Assembly: GCA_022844275.1 (NCBI GenBank)
Contig: JALHMB010000002.1
Location: forward strand, 62,001-126,000
Direction: 5' to 3'
Origin: Hyphomicrobiaceae bacterium
GTDB taxonomy: Bacteria; Pseudomonadota; Alphaproteobacteria; Rhizobiales; Hyphomicrobiaceae
Length of the DNA: 64,000 nucleotides
Positions 34,417 to 44,009 of the stretch are shown piece by piece (positions within the stretch are counted from its first letter, which is position 1; each line of letters starts with the position of its first letter). The notes under the pieces were generated by a model. The model did no database searches, was not told the DNA's origin, and saw nothing but the letters and a program-made list of their open reading frames with translations. The translations under genes and the position numbers were made by a program.

Positions 34417-35907
34417 CTACGCTGCTTTGGGGCGCAGGAATCGCCAGCTCCAGGCGAAGACCGGCCAGAGGAGCGCAGCTATCGTCATGGCCGCGAGCAC
34501 GGATGCGACGGGGCGGTCGAAGAACGGAATGATGCTGCCGTCGGATTTCATGATCGACGTCACCAGATTCTGCTCGACCATCGTCCCCATGATGATGCCA
34601 AGCACCATTGCGGCCACGGGGTAGCCATTGCGCTCCATCACGTAACCGATGACGCCAAAGGCGGCGACCGTCAGCACGGCGAAGAGATTGTTTCCCGTCG
34701 CAAAGGCCCCGACCGCGCAGAGCAGCACGATCACCGGCATAACTGAGGCGCGCGGCGCACGCAGCACTAAACTTGACGCGCGGATCATCGCGATGCCCAA
34801 CGGGATCATGAGAATGTTTGCAACGATGAAGATGATGTACAGCGCATACATGCTCGACGCCTGCTCGGTGAAGAGCGTGGGGCCCGGATTTAGGCCCTTC
34901 ATGTAAAGAACGCCGATAGCGATGGCCGTGATCGTATCTCCGGGAATGCCGAACAAGAGCGCCGGCACCCAACCGGCCGCCAGAGCCGAGTTGTTCCCGG
35001 AGCCCGACTCTATCAGACCCTCGGGATGCCCCGTGCCGAACTTCTGTGGTTCTTTCGAGAAACGCTTCGATACGGAGTAAGCGACCCACGCCGCAATGTC
35101 TGCTCCCGCGCCGGGCAGGACTCCGATGAGGACGCCAATGATGTTTCCGCGGAATTGCTGCTTGGGATATTGCTTGGTGAGCGCCCATTGCCCGGCGAGG
35201 ATGCTGCCGAGCCGGCGTCGCGGCGGCTTCGGCGGCTCGGATGTGAGCATCGCGCGCATGACTTCCGAAACTGCAAAGACGCCGACAAGAGCCGGAATGA
35301 CGTCGATCCCGCCGAGAAGATTGGTGCTGCCGAACGTGAAACGCGGGGTGCCGGCCGGGTTCTCGATGCCAATGCAGGAGACGAGAAGTCCAAGGAGCAT
35401 GCTGGCAATCGCCTTAACCGGCGACGAGCGCGAGACCAATGTCGCGCACATGAGACCGAGGAAGGCCAGCCAGAAATACTCGAAGGTCGAAAAGCGCAAC
35501 GCCATGCTCGCTAGCGGTGGCGCGAGTGCCATCAGCGCGATCGTGCCAAAGATGCCGCCGAGGGCGCTGAACCACAGCCCGATGCCGAGCGCCAGCTCCG
35601 GTTGCCCCTTGCGGGTCATGGCATAGGCTTCGTCCGTATAGGCTGCGGAGGCCGGCGTGCCGGGAATGCGAAGCAGCGCTCCCGGGATGTCGCCCGAGAA
35701 GATGGCCATTGCCGATGCCGAAATGATCGCACCGATCGCAGCGATGGGCGGCAGATAAAACGTGATCGGCACCAGCAAGGCCGTTGCCATCGTGGCAGTG
35801 AGACCAGGCACAGCACCGACGATCAGCCCGTAGATCGACGCGAGCAGGATGACGATCAAGATATCGAGCTGGAATACAATGGTGAAAGCTTGCGCGATGT
35901 CGCTCAT
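34417..35907 (-). CDS. Tripartite tricarboxylate transporter permease TctA (second system)
   Basis: 496 residues from the ATG at 35907, which lies inside the end of the tctB gene (four-base overlap). About eleven membrane segments; signature GAVPGLTATMATALLVPITFY near residues 31-51 and the second-half block GVLPGAGADIAAWVAYSVSKR with HPEGLIESGSGNNSA. Transports an unknown carboxylate with the TctB and TctC encoded upstream. Diverged from the copy at 14067; this one is in the backbone. Last gene of the operon. Confidence 0.95.
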   Translation of the reverse strand: MSDIAQAFTIVFQLDILIVILLASIYGLIVGAVPGLTATMATALLVPITFYLPPIAAIGAIISASAMAIFSGDIPGALLRIPGTPASAAYTDEAYAMTRKGQPELALGIGLWFSALGGIFGTIALMALAPPLASMALRFSTFEYFWLAFLGLMCATLVSRSSPVKAIASMLLGLLVSCIGIENPAGTPRFTFGSTNLLGGIDVIPALVGVFAVSEVMRAMLTSEPPKPPRRRLGSILAGQWALTKQYPKQQFRGNIIGVLIGVLPGAGADIAAWVAYSVSKRFSKEPQKFGTGHPEGLIESGSGNNSALAAGWVPALLFGIPGDTITAIAIGVLYMKGLNPGPTLFTEQASSMYALYIIFIVANILMIPLGIAMIRASSLVLRAPRASVMPVIVLLCAVGAFATGNNLFAVLTVAAFGVIGYVMERNGYPVAAMVLGIIMGTMVEQNLVTSIMKSDGSIIPFFDRPVASVLAAMTIAALLWPVFAWSWRFLRPKAA

Positions 35908-36419
35908 GGGAGGCCGATCCACGGTAGCGGGAGCAGCCCAGAGGGCAACGGCACGCGCAGTAGTTTGAGGAACAGGAGATTGATCGCGAGCGGGGCGACG
36001 ATTGCGACGGGAATTGCGAGACGCAGACGCGCTCCTAGGGCGAGCGCCGTGACGAGCACGATCGCAGCGGCGGTTGGTAGAAAGCCGAGTGCCTCCACAA
36101 CATAGACATAGAATATGAGCAGCGCCGGCGGGATGAGCACCCTCAACTCGCGCCATCTACTCGGCAATAGATCGGCTGAGGCCGACGTGCCCTCCACCGG
36201 AGTGGAGACCATCGCAACATCAGCCTCGTCCTCGTATCGACGCCCGACGCCCAGAGCAATCAGCCCGCCGCAAAGCGCGAGGCTGAGGCCGACAACCATC
36301 GGGAAGACTTCCGGGCCGATCTGCTGGCCGGGCACGGGCGGCAAGCGCGATCCGCCATAGGCTGCTACGCCACCCAGGGCAACCAGGAACAGCCCTGTAA
36401 CACGATCGGAAAGGTGCAT
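35904..36419 (-). CDS. Tripartite tricarboxylate transporter TctB family protein (second system)
   Basis: 171 residues with four hydrophobic segments, at about 9-24, 38-59, 91-110 and 112-155. The start DRVTGLFLVALGGVAAYGGSR and the QIGPEVFPMVVGLSLALCG block are typical of TctB. Its ATG is 79 bases downstream of the binding-protein stop, with a strong stem-loop between. The stop overlaps the tctA start. Confidence 0.85.
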   Translation of the reverse strand: MHLSDRVTGLFLVALGGVAAYGGSRLPPVPGQQIGPEVFPMVVGLSLALCGGLIALGVGRRYEDEADVAMVSTPVEGTSASADLLPSRWRELRVLIPPALLIFYVYVVEALGFLPTAAAIVLVTALALGARLRLAIPVAIVAPLAINLLFLKLLRVPLPSGLLPLPWIGLP

Positions 36420-36460
36420 TCGAGCTTACGATCCGAAGGGCAACAGCAACATCGAAATAA

Positions 36461-36488
36461 GAGGCCCGCATGAACGCACGCGGGCCTC
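36461..36488 (-). terminator. Stem-loop between tctC and tctB
   Basis: GAGGCCCGC (36461-36469) and GCGGGCCTC (36480-36488), nine perfect pairs with a 10-base loop, directly after the binding-protein stop on the minus strand. Fits a partial terminator that favours binding-protein expression. Confidence 0.55.
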
Positions 36489-36498
36489 GGTCTGCGGA

Positions 36499-37491
36499 TC
36501 AACCCTTGGCGAGGCCTGCGGCCTTCATGGCAACGCCCATGGCCTTGTTGGCTTCGTCCATGAACTTCGTGGTGCCCGCGGCGTCGGCCCAGCGGACGCC
36601 AAACCCGCGATTGGCCATGAAGTCGAGGAACTCCTTCGACTCGTTGACCGTCTTGAGTGAAGCGGTGAGCGCGCTCGCGATATTCGCGGGCAGGCCCTTC
36701 GGTCCCACAAACACGCGCCATGCGCCGGTCGTGTAGTCGATGCCCATGGCTTCCTTGAGCGTTGGCACGTCCTTGAACGCCGGATTGCGCTCCGCGGCCA
36801 TCACGGCGAGGCTGCGCGCTTTGCCGGCCTCGATTATCGCACGGGCTTCGGGGACCGAGCATGTGACGAGATCAAGACCGCCGGCGGCGAGATCCTGCAT
36901 GGCCGGTGCCGCGCCGTTGAGCGGCACCCACGCAACGTGATCCGGCTTCAGACCCATGGCCGTCAGCCAGCCGACGAGCGCCAGATGCCAGATGCCGCCC
37001 TGGCCTGTGCCGGACGCCTTCAGCTTGCCGTGAGGCGCGGCCTTGATCGCGTCGGCGAGTTCCTTGACGGTCTTGTAGGGGCTCGATGAGTTGACCTGGA
37101 TGCCCGGCGGATCCTCGTTCATGAGGGCGAGTGGTGTGTAGCTGTCCGGCTTCAGCTCCGTCAGGCCCTGCCAATGCATCATGGAGATTTCGACTGTGAC
37201 AAGGCCGAGCGTATAGCCATCGGGCGGCGCGGCGGCGATCGCAGCGTGGCCGACAACGCCGGAGCCGCCGGTGCGATTGACGACGTTGACCGGTTGTTTC
37301 AGCTCTCTCTCGAGCCCGGCCGCCACAATGCGCGCCGTGGCGTCGGTGCCGCCGCCCGCACCCCAGGGGCAGATGATCGTGATCGGTCGTGCCGGATAGG
37401 CCTGTCCGAATGCGGGGCTCACGCCAACGGCCGCAGCCGTTGCCAATGCGCTACCCCCAACAAGCACCTCGCGGCGCGTACGTGAAACCAT
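36499..37491 (-). CDS. Tripartite tricarboxylate transporter substrate-binding protein (second TctC/Bug)
   Basis: 330 residues. The N-terminus SRTRREVLVGGSALATAAAVG has a twin-Arg motif and hydrophobic stretch, so Tat export is likely, with cleavage near AFGQA. The mature start ARPITIICPWGAGGGTDATARIV and NVVNRTGGSGVVGH are Bug-family ligand-loop blocks. It captures a carboxylate in the periplasm for the TctAB membrane unit. Divergent from the aminoethylphosphonate transporter operon across 376 bases. Confidence 0.93.
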   Translation of the reverse strand: MVSRTRREVLVGGSALATAAAVGVSPAFGQAYPARPITIICPWGAGGGTDATARIVAAGLERELKQPVNVVNRTGGSGVVGHAAIAAAPPDGYTLGLVTVEISMMHWQGLTELKPDSYTPLALMNEDPPGIQVNSSSPYKTVKELADAIKAAPHGKLKASGTGQGGIWHLALVGWLTAMGLKPDHVAWVPLNGAAPAMQDLAAGGLDLVTCSVPEARAIIEAGKARSLAVMAAERNPAFKDVPTLKEAMGIDYTTGAWRVFVGPKGLPANIASALTASLKTVNESKEFLDFMANRGFGVRWADAAGTTKFMDEANKAMGVAMKAAGLAKG

Positions 37492-37867
37492 CGTCGTTTC
37501 CTCCAGTAAGTTTTGTTTGTTACCCGCAGGATAGCGAAACCGGGATGAGGGCGCCAGTCGTACTTCGTCGGGGCTGTCCTGCAGTCCGGGGAGAAGGCGA
37601 AGGGGGCTCGGCGATGGTGTAAGACGCCGACGGAGCGTGGCGGCAACATAGGCAGTGCGCCGAAAAAGTGCTCAATCTTGATCCTTGCGAAACCTACAGA
37701 AGCTCGCGACGCTGGGGATACTGGAAGGCGAGCCCGCAATTTTTTCCTTCGACGCAGTTCGTCCCGGCTATCGAAAAAAACTCTTCGCAGCGGGTGTCAT
37801 CCACCTGTCGTATTCGAATTGGAAAACCTGCTTACTGGACAAGTCCAGGCATTTCGGAGGGAAACCG
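37492..37867. promoter_or_regulatory. Divergent region upstream of the aminoethylphosphonate operon
   Basis: No gene. Contains the PHO box at 37794-37811 and the GGAGGG ribosome site at 37857-37862. An in-frame extension of the binding-protein frame back to 37685 lacks a signal-peptide-like sequence and is taken as chance. Confidence 0.5.
37794..37811 (+). promoter_or_regulatory. PHO box upstream of the aminoethylphosphonate transporter
   Basis: GTGTCAT-CCAC-CTGTCGT: two 7-base direct repeats with 4-base spacing, 12 of 14 positions matching the PhoB consensus CTGTCAT-N4-CTGTCAT. It ends 56 bases before the start codon. Confidence 0.6.
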
Positions 37868-38908
37868 ATGTCAATGAACTCGCTCGTGCGCAGCGCTGCC
37901 GCTTCGGCGCTCGTCCTGCTGGCGGCTGGCGCCTTTGATCGGGCCGACGCCCAGACAAAGACACGCCTGACGGTCTACACGGCGCTGGAGAACGATCAGC
38001 TCCAGCCGTTCAAGTCGGCAATCGAGGCGGCAGTTCCGGAGGTCGAGATCGCCTGGGTTCGCGATTCGACCGGCGTCATCACGGCACGCTTTCTCGCGGA
38101 GAAGGACAATCCGCGCGCCGATCTCGTCATGGGCCTTGCCGCGACGTCGATCATCGTCTTCGAGACTGCAGGTCTGCTCGAGCCTTACAAGCCAGCAGGC
38201 GCTGATGCGCTCAAGCCGAACTTCCGCGATACGACCGAGCCCTACACGTGGACGGGCATGGACGGCTATCTCGGCGTCATCTGCTACAACACCGCAGAGG
38301 CAGCCAAGGCCGGCACGACACCGCCGAAGAGCTGGAAGGATCTGCTCGACGCCAAGTACGCCGATAAGCTTGTCATGCCGCATCCGGCATCGTCGGGGAC
38401 CGGCTACCTCATGGTCGGTGGCTGGCTCCAGATGATGGGCGAGGCCGAGGGCTGGAAGTTCATGGACGCCTTGCATCAGAACATCGCCGTCTACACCCAC
38501 TCGGGCTCGGCGCCCTGCGTGCAGGCTGCACGTGGCGAGCGGGTCGCAGGCATTGCTCTCGATATGCGCGGCGCCAGCGAGAAGACCAAGGGCGCGCCGC
38601 TCGAGGTCATCATCCCGAGCGAGGGCACGGGTTGGGAGATCGAGGCGGCGGCGGTCGTCAAGGGCAGCAAGAACATGGCGCTCGCGAAGAAGGTCGCCGA
38701 CTGGGTGGCGACGAAGGGTGCCAACGAGCTCTATTCCAAGACGTATGCTGTCGTTGCCATGCCCGGCGTCGAGAACCTGCCGCCGAACTATCCGGCCGGC
38801 GCCGAGAAGTCGCTTATCAAGAACGACTTCGCCTGGATGGCGACGAACCGGGAGCGGATCCTTGCCGAGTGGACGAAGCGCTACGATGCCAAGGCCGCCA
38901 AGAAGTAG
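37868..38908 (+). CDS. phnS: 2-aminoethylphosphonate ABC transporter substrate-binding protein
   Basis: 346 residues from the ATG at 37868. Signal peptide to about residue 29 (cleavage near RADAQ). The mature protein starts RLTVYTALENDQLQPF and has AWVRDSTGVITARFLAEK and PHPASSGTGYLMVGG, the pattern of family 1 iron/AEP-type binding proteins of the PhnS2/AepX group. It delivers aminoethylphosphonate to the ATPase and permease encoded next. A PHO box upstream and the PbfA, PhnX genes downstream support phosphonate as ligand. Iron or polyamine binding is the alternative for this fold. Confidence 0.85.
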   Translation: MSMNSLVRSAAASALVLLAAGAFDRADAQTKTRLTVYTALENDQLQPFKSAIEAAVPEVEIAWVRDSTGVITARFLAEKDNPRADLVMGLAATSIIVFETAGLLEPYKPAGADALKPNFRDTTEPYTWTGMDGYLGVICYNTAEAAKAGTTPPKSWKDLLDAKYADKLVMPHPASSGTGYLMVGGWLQMMGEAEGWKFMDALHQNIAVYTHSGSAPCVQAARGERVAGIALDMRGASEKTKGAPLEVIIPSEGTGWEIEAAAVVKGSKNMALAKKVADWVATKGANELYSKTYAVVAMPGVENLPPNYPAGAEKSLIKNDFAWMATNRERILAEWTKRYDAKAAKK

Positions 38909-38924
38909 CCTCATGAAATAGCCA

Positions 38925-38947
38925 AGGCCGCGCGTTTTGCGCGGCCT
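38925..38947 (+). terminator. Stem-loop between binding-protein and ATPase genes
   Basis: AGGCCGCGC (38925-38933), loop GTTTT, GCGCGGCCT (38939-38947): nine perfect pairs, 16 bases after the binding-protein stop. Intra-operon position suggests partial termination or message protection. Confidence 0.6.
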
Positions 38948-38977
38948 ATCTTCACAAGCCGGATTGTGACGGCGCGC

Positions 38978-40084
38978 ATGACAGACGAAGCAAGTAAGGG
39001 GGTGACCGGCGTCGCGCCCTACTTGCGCGTTCGCAATCTGGTCAAGACGTACGGCACGTTCACGGCCCTTGATAGCGTCTCGCTGGATGTCGTGGCTGGC
39101 GAGTTCGTCTGTTTTCTCGGACCTTCCGGCTGTGGCAAGACCACACTGCTTCGCGCCATAGCAGGACTCGATCCGCAGACATCAGGGACCATCGAGCAGG
39201 CCGGTCGCGATATCTCCAATCTTCCGCCGCCGGCGCGCGATTTCGGCATCGTGTTCCAGTCCTACGCGCTGTTCCCCAACCTGACAGTGGCTGCCAATGT
39301 GGCATACGGGCTCGTGAGCCGCGGGCGTCCGAAGGCGGAGACGGCTGAGCGCGTGACCATGCTCCTGCAGCTTGTCGGGCTCTCGGACCAGGGCGCGAAA
39401 TATCCGGGACAGCTCTCCGGCGGCCAGCAACAGCGTGTCGCACTTGCACGCGCGCTCGCAACCTCGCCTGGCCTGCTGCTGCTCGATGAGCCTCTTTCGG
39501 CACTGGACGCGCGCGTGCGCATTCACCTGCGTCGGGAAATCAAGGATCTGCAGCGCCGCGTCGGCGTCACCACCATCATGGTCACGCACGACCAGGAGGA
39601 GGCGTTGACGATGGCCGATCGCATCGTGGTCATGAACCGCGGGGCGATCGAGCAGATCGGAAGTCCGGCCGAAGTCTATCGCAAGCCGGCAACTGAATTT
39701 GTCGCTGATTTCATTGGCGCCATGACGTTCATTCCGGCGTCGGCGCTCGACGATACGCACGTAAAGGCAGGTCCGCTGGTGTTCGAGACCGCGCCTTTCT
39801 CGATCCGGCAAGGCTCGACGGTGAAGCTCGGCATCCGGCCGGAGGAGGTGCGCGTGCGCAATCTCGGCGCCGATGTCCCGAACCGCCTTGATACACGGAT
39901 TGAAGCCCTCGAATTTCTCGGCGCCTTCGCGCGCGCACGGCTCGTGCCGGTCGTCGCCCCCGAGCTGCAGGTGACCGCCGACTTCTCGATGAATGCACTC
40001 CGCGATCTCTCCCTCGTGGAAGGCCAGTCGCTCACCGTGTCTCTGCCTCCCGAAACTCTGCGCGTGTTCCCGGTGCCGCAGTGA
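38978..40084 (+). CDS. phnT: 2-aminoethylphosphonate ABC transporter ATP-binding protein
   Basis: 368 residues from the ATG at 38978 (GTG at 38966 possible). Walker A LGPSGCGKTT, Q-loop VFQSYALFPNLTV, signature LSGGQQQR, Walker B LLLDEPLSALD and the H-loop MVTHDQEEAL, followed by a ~110-residue TOBE-type C-terminal domain (GIRPEEVRV). This is the spermidine/iron/phosphonate-type (CUT1-like) ATPase class. Neighbours decide the substrate: the AEP-type binding protein upstream and a double permease downstream. Confidence 0.9.
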   Translation: MTDEASKGVTGVAPYLRVRNLVKTYGTFTALDSVSLDVVAGEFVCFLGPSGCGKTTLLRAIAGLDPQTSGTIEQAGRDISNLPPPARDFGIVFQSYALFPNLTVAANVAYGLVSRGRPKAETAERVTMLLQLVGLSDQGAKYPGQLSGGQQQRVALARALATSPGLLLLDEPLSALDARVRIHLRREIKDLQRRVGVTTIMVTHDQEEALTMADRIVVMNRGAIEQIGSPAEVYRKPATEFVADFIGAMTFIPASALDDTHVKAGPLVFETAPFSIRQGSTVKLGIRPEEVRVRNLGADVPNRLDTRIEALEFLGAFARARLVPVVAPELQVTADFSMNALRDLSLVEGQSLTVSLPPETLRVFPVPQ

Positions 40085-40118
40085 TGGGCCACGCGCCTCA
40101 TTTTTGCATCGCTTTCTC

Positions 40119-41816
40119 ATGACTGCCGCCGTTCGACCCGTTGAAAGTCTTGTCACCCGCTCCGCATCGCTCGAGACGGCGGTGGCGGGCACGGCCATCC
40201 TCGTGCTTGTCTGCGGCCTGCTCGTGCTGGTGGGTTTTCCGCTGTGGTCTCTTCTGTCGAAGAGCCTTTATGTGCGCGGCGAGTTCGCTGGTCTTCAGAA
40301 CTTCATTGCCTATGTCACTACGCCGGCACTCTCGCGCTCCGTGATCAACAGTCTCTTCGTCGCGCTCGTGACCACACTGATCGTCGTGCCAATCGCCTTC
40401 GCCTATGCCTACGCCCTGACCCGCACGTCCATGAGGGCCAAGGGTCTGCTCTATGCAACCGCGCTGGTGCCGCTGTTCGCGCCCTCACTGCTGCCGGCGA
40501 TCTCGCTGATCTACTTCTTCGGCAACCAGGGCTTTCTCAAAAGCTGGATGTTCGGTGGTTCCATCTATGGCCCTGCCGGCATCATCATGGCGGAAGTATT
40601 CTATTGCTTTCCCCACGCGCTCACGATCCTCGTTGCCGCCTTGAGGCTCGCGGACGCTCGGCTCTATGAGGCCGCCGAAGCGCTGGGCGCATCGCGTCCG
40701 CGCATCTTTTACACGGTGACGCTCGGTGGCGCGAAGTACGGGCTGGTTTCGGCCGTCATGGTCGTCTTCACCCTCGTCATCACGGACTTCGGCATTCCCA
40801 AGGTCATCGGCGGTCAGTTCTCCGTGCTGGCGACCGATGTCTACAAGCAGGTCATGGGTCAGCAGAACTTCGAGATGGGTGCGGTGGTTGGCGTCATTCT
40901 GCTCATTCCCGCCGTCATCGCCTTTCTCGTCGATCGGCTCGCGCAGCGGCGGCAGGTGGCGCTGGTATCCGCCCGCGCCGTCGCTTACGCGCCGAACCGC
41001 AGTCCACTTCGCGATGCCGCCGCGCTCGCGCTATGCATTGTCGTTTCGGGTATTTTCCTCGCCGTGCTCGGCATGGCCGTATGGGCCTCGTTCGTGACCT
41101 ATTGGCCGTACAATCTTGGGCTCACCTTGCAACACTACGCTTTCGAGATCGCCGACTCGAGCGGCTGGCAGCCGTTCTTCAACTCACTCGAGGTGGCGGC
41201 TCTGACGGCCATATGCGGCACGGCTGTGATCTTCGTCGGCGCCTATCTCGTGGAGAAAATCCGCGCGTTCCCGGTGCTGCGCTTCGTCGCCCAGTTCCTT
41301 GCCATGCTGCCGATGGCCGTACCGGGGCTGGTTCTGGGCCTCGGCTACATCTTCTTCTTCAATGCCGCCTGGAACCCGTTGAACGTGCTCTATGGTACCA
41401 TCGCGATCCTGGTCCTCAACTGCACAGCGCATTTCTACACGGTGCCGCACATTACGGCGACGACGGCGCTGAAGCAGATCGATCCGGAGTTCGAGGCCGT
41501 ATCGGCGTCACTGAAAGTGCCGTTCTGGCGCACATTCACACGCGTGACCGTACCGATCTCGCTGCCGGCTATCCTGGATATTGCCGTCTATCTCTTCGTG
41601 AGCGCAATGACGACCGTCTCCGCGATCATTTTCCTCTATTCGACAGACACGAAGCTTGCATCGATCGCCGCCGTGAATATGGATGAGGCGGGCTTCACGG
41701 CGTCGGCGGCGGGCATGTGCGTGCTGGTCGTGCTGGCATCGATGACGGTGAAGCTGCTCCAGGTTCTCGCCGATCGCTTGCTGCTGGACCGCCTCCAGGC
41801 CTGGCGCCGGCGCTGA
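40119..41816 (+). CDS. phnU: 2-aminoethylphosphonate ABC transporter permease (fused PhnU-PhnV type)
   Basis: 565 residues, two ABC permease halves in one chain. Each half has six or so membrane segments and an EAA loop: YEAAEALGASRPRIFYTV near residue 185 and FEAVSASLKVPFWRTFTRV near residue 460. This is the single-chain AEP permease form; in Salmonella the halves are separate PhnU and PhnV. It follows the ATPase gene by 34 bases and precedes pbfA by 24. Confidence 0.9.
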   Translation: MTAAVRPVESLVTRSASLETAVAGTAILVLVCGLLVLVGFPLWSLLSKSLYVRGEFAGLQNFIAYVTTPALSRSVINSLFVALVTTLIVVPIAFAYAYALTRTSMRAKGLLYATALVPLFAPSLLPAISLIYFFGNQGFLKSWMFGGSIYGPAGIIMAEVFYCFPHALTILVAALRLADARLYEAAEALGASRPRIFYTVTLGGAKYGLVSAVMVVFTLVITDFGIPKVIGGQFSVLATDVYKQVMGQQNFEMGAVVGVILLIPAVIAFLVDRLAQRRQVALVSARAVAYAPNRSPLRDAAALALCIVVSGIFLAVLGMAVWASFVTYWPYNLGLTLQHYAFEIADSSGWQPFFNSLEVAALTAICGTAVIFVGAYLVEKIRAFPVLRFVAQFLAMLPMAVPGLVLGLGYIFFFNAAWNPLNVLYGTIAILVLNCTAHFYTVPHITATTALKQIDPEFEAVSASLKVPFWRTFTRVTVPISLPAILDIAVYLFVSAMTTVSAIIFLYSTDTKLASIAAVNMDEAGFTASAAGMCVLVVLASMTVKLLQVLADRLLLDRLQAWRRR

Positions 41817-41840
41817 AAAGAAAGTGCTGAGGAAACTGCC

Positions 41841-43214
41841 ATGCCGAAAGTCGTGCCCGCTCAATCCGAGAGCGATACGAATGCGACGCCGGAGCGTGCC
41901 GCCTGGCGGGCGCGTCATCTCAATGCCGACACACGTGCGCTGCTGGACCGCGATGCCCGCGCGTTCCTCCACCAATCCGTGTCGACGCCGTGCCTCAGCG
42001 CCATCCGCAAGGCCGAGGGCATCTTCATCGAGGACCTTGCCGGCCGGCGCTACATGGATTTCCACGGCAACAACGTCCATCACATCGGCTATGGCCATCC
42101 GCGCCTGAAGCAGGCGATCGCGGCACAGATGGACGAGCTGCCGTTCACGCCGCGCCGCTTCACGAGCGAGCCTGCAGTACAGCTTGCCGAAAAGCTCGGA
42201 GAGATCACGCCGGGCACGCTCTCCAAGGTCCTGTTCACGACTGGCGGCTCCGATGCTGTGGAGGTCGCGATCAAGGTGGCGCGCGCGGCGACGGGTCGCT
42301 TCAAGACATTGTCTTTCTGGGATGCTTTCCACGGCGCGGGCTTCGGTGCATCGAGCGTCGGCGGTGAGGCGCTGTTCCGCAGCGGACCGCACGGGCCGCT
42401 TATGCCGGGCGCCGAGCACGTCGCGCCCTTCGGCAGCTTCAACTGCCCCTATGGCGGCACGAACGCGCAGGAGTCGGGAGATGCCTGCGCGCGCATGATC
42501 GATTACGTGCTCGGGCGCGATGGCGACTTCGCGGCCTTCATCGCCGAGCCGATGCGCGCCGTCCCCTACGTGGCGCCGCCGGGCTTCTGGCAGAAGGTGC
42601 GCGCCGCGTGCGATGGCACTGGCACGCTCCTGATCTTCGACGAGATCCCGACGGGCCTAGGCAAGACAGGACATATGTTCTCCTGCGAGCACGACGGTGT
42701 CGTTCCCGACATCCTCGTTCTCGGCAAAGGCCTCGGCGGCGGTATCCTGCCGATCGCCGCCGCGATCTGCCGGCCAGAGCTCGATGTCGGCGGCGACTGG
42801 GCTTTCGGCCACTACACGCACGAGAAGAATCCGGTGACCGCGCGGGCGGCGTTAGAGACCATCGCCATAATCGAGGACGAGCAGCTCGTCGAGAACGCCG
42901 CGCACGTCGGCGCCGCCGCGCTCGAGCGGCTTGGCACGTGGATGCACGATATTGCCGAGATCGGCGAGGTGCGCGGCCGCGGTTTCCTGATCGGTATCGA
43001 GCTGGTCGAGGACCGCGAGAGCAAGGCACCGGCGCGTCAGCTCGCCGAGCGGACGATGTACGCGGCGCTCGAACGCGGTCTTTCCTTCAAGACGACTATG
43101 GGCAACGTGCTGACGCTCACGCCGCCCCTCGTCACGACCCAAGGGCAGATGGACCGCGCGCTCGACATCCTGCAGGAAGCGCTTCTGACGGCCATTCCAG
43201 CCGGCAAGGGCTGA
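41841..43214 (+). CDS. pbfA: PLP-dependent (R)-1-hydroxy-2-aminoethylphosphonate ammonia-lyase type enzyme
   Basis: 457 residues, class III aminotransferase fold. PLP Lys296 lies in VLGKGLGGG; the FDEIPTGLGKTG and FTTGGSDAVEVAIKVA blocks bind cofactor. Class III sequences next to an AEP transporter and phnX belong to PbfA, known to convert (R)-1-hydroxy-AEP to phosphonoacetaldehyde and ammonia rather than transaminate. Placement in the AEP transporter operon and three bases from the convergent phnX stop supports this. An ordinary AEP aminotransferase would be class V (PhnW), which this is not. Assignment by fold plus context. Confidence 0.8.
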   Translation: MPKVVPAQSESDTNATPERAAWRARHLNADTRALLDRDARAFLHQSVSTPCLSAIRKAEGIFIEDLAGRRYMDFHGNNVHHIGYGHPRLKQAIAAQMDELPFTPRRFTSEPAVQLAEKLGEITPGTLSKVLFTTGGSDAVEVAIKVARAATGRFKTLSFWDAFHGAGFGASSVGGEALFRSGPHGPLMPGAEHVAPFGSFNCPYGGTNAQESGDACARMIDYVLGRDGDFAAFIAEPMRAVPYVAPPGFWQKVRAACDGTGTLLIFDEIPTGLGKTGHMFSCEHDGVVPDILVLGKGLGGGILPIAAAICRPELDVGGDWAFGHYTHEKNPVTARAALETIAIIEDEQLVENAAHVGAAALERLGTWMHDIAEIGEVRGRGFLIGIELVEDRESKAPARQLAERTMYAALERGLSFKTTMGNVLTLTPPLVTTQGQMDRALDILQEALLTAIPAGKG

Positions 43215-43217
43215 ACG

Positions 43218-44009
43218 CTACGTCGACTTGCGCTCGATCTCAGCGAGCAGGGCCGGTAGATCGGCGATCGTCTCGATGACGTGGTCCGCACCTGCAGCCT
43301 TCAACTTGGCGCCGACGCGCTCATGGGTGCGGGCGCGGTCCGCCTTCGACAAGGCCTGGAACTCCGCGAGCGTAAGCCCCGCGTCGTTCCCCGAGAGCGT
43401 AACGCCCACGGTCACACAGCCGGCCGCCACGCCCTCGGCGATGCCGGGCTCGGTGTCATCGACTTTGACGACCGCCGAGGCGGGATAGACCATGAGGTCG
43501 AGGAAGCATTTGTACATGCCCATGGGTGTCGGCCGCCCGAGTGGGAGATCATCGGAGCAGACGAGATTGTCGGGCGAATAGCCTTGCGCGGCGGCGAGCG
43601 GCAGCACGCGTTCCATGATTGACCGGACATAGCCGGTCGTCGAGCCGATCTTCATGCCGCGGTTGCGCAACTCGCGCACGGCTTCGGCTGCGCCGGGAAT
43701 GAGGTCGGCGTAGTTAGCAACGACCTCGACGTTGAGCGGCACGAAGATTTCGTAGACACGGTCGATTGCGGCTTCATCCGGCGCCGCGCCATGCGCCTTG
43801 GCCCAGCTTGCCGCGATGTGCGGCTCGGACATCATCGATTTGATGTGGTCGCGCTTCGGCAGACCCATCGGCTTGCGCGCATCGGCAATGGTGACCGGCA
43901 CGTCGAAGCGCTTGAAGACCTCGACAAACACACCCATCGGCGCGAACGAGCCGAAGTCGATGACGGTCCCGGCCCAATCGAAAACCGCAGCCTTGAACTT
44001 CTGTGTCAT
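43218..44009 (-). CDS. phnX: Phosphonoacetaldehyde hydrolase (phosphonatase)
   Basis: 263 residues, HAD superfamily. The nucleophile Asp11 is in AVFDWAGTVID, and Lys52 in MGLPKRDH is the Schiff-base Lys that singles out PhnX from other HAD phosphatases. SDDLPLGRPTPMGMYKC and VKVDDTEPGIAEG are later conserved blocks. It splits phosphonoacetaldehyde into acetaldehyde and phosphate in the cytoplasm. Its start overlaps the FAD-oxidase stop by four bases, so its substrate is probably made by that enzyme. Confidence 0.95.
   Translation of the reverse strand: MTQKFKAAVFDWAGTVIDFGSFAPMGVFVEVFKRFDVPVTIADARKPMGLPKRDHIKSMMSEPHIAASWAKAHGAAPDEAAIDRVYEIFVPLNVEVVANYADLIPGAAEAVRELRNRGMKIGSTTGYVRSIMERVLPLAAAQGYSPDNLVCSDDLPLGRPTPMGMYKCFLDLMVYPASAVVKVDDTEPGIAEGVAAGCVTVGVTLSGNDAGLTLAEFQALSKADRARTHERVGAKLKAAGADHVIETIADLPALLAEIERKST

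Noticed and set aside
35908-36156. N-terminal extension of the second tctA
   Set aside because: It only overlaps tctB; the ATG at 35907 gives a standard TctA N-terminus.
37871-38914. 347-codon open frame on the minus strand
   Set aside because: Antisense shadow of the AEP binding-protein gene; no ribosome site or recognisable domain.
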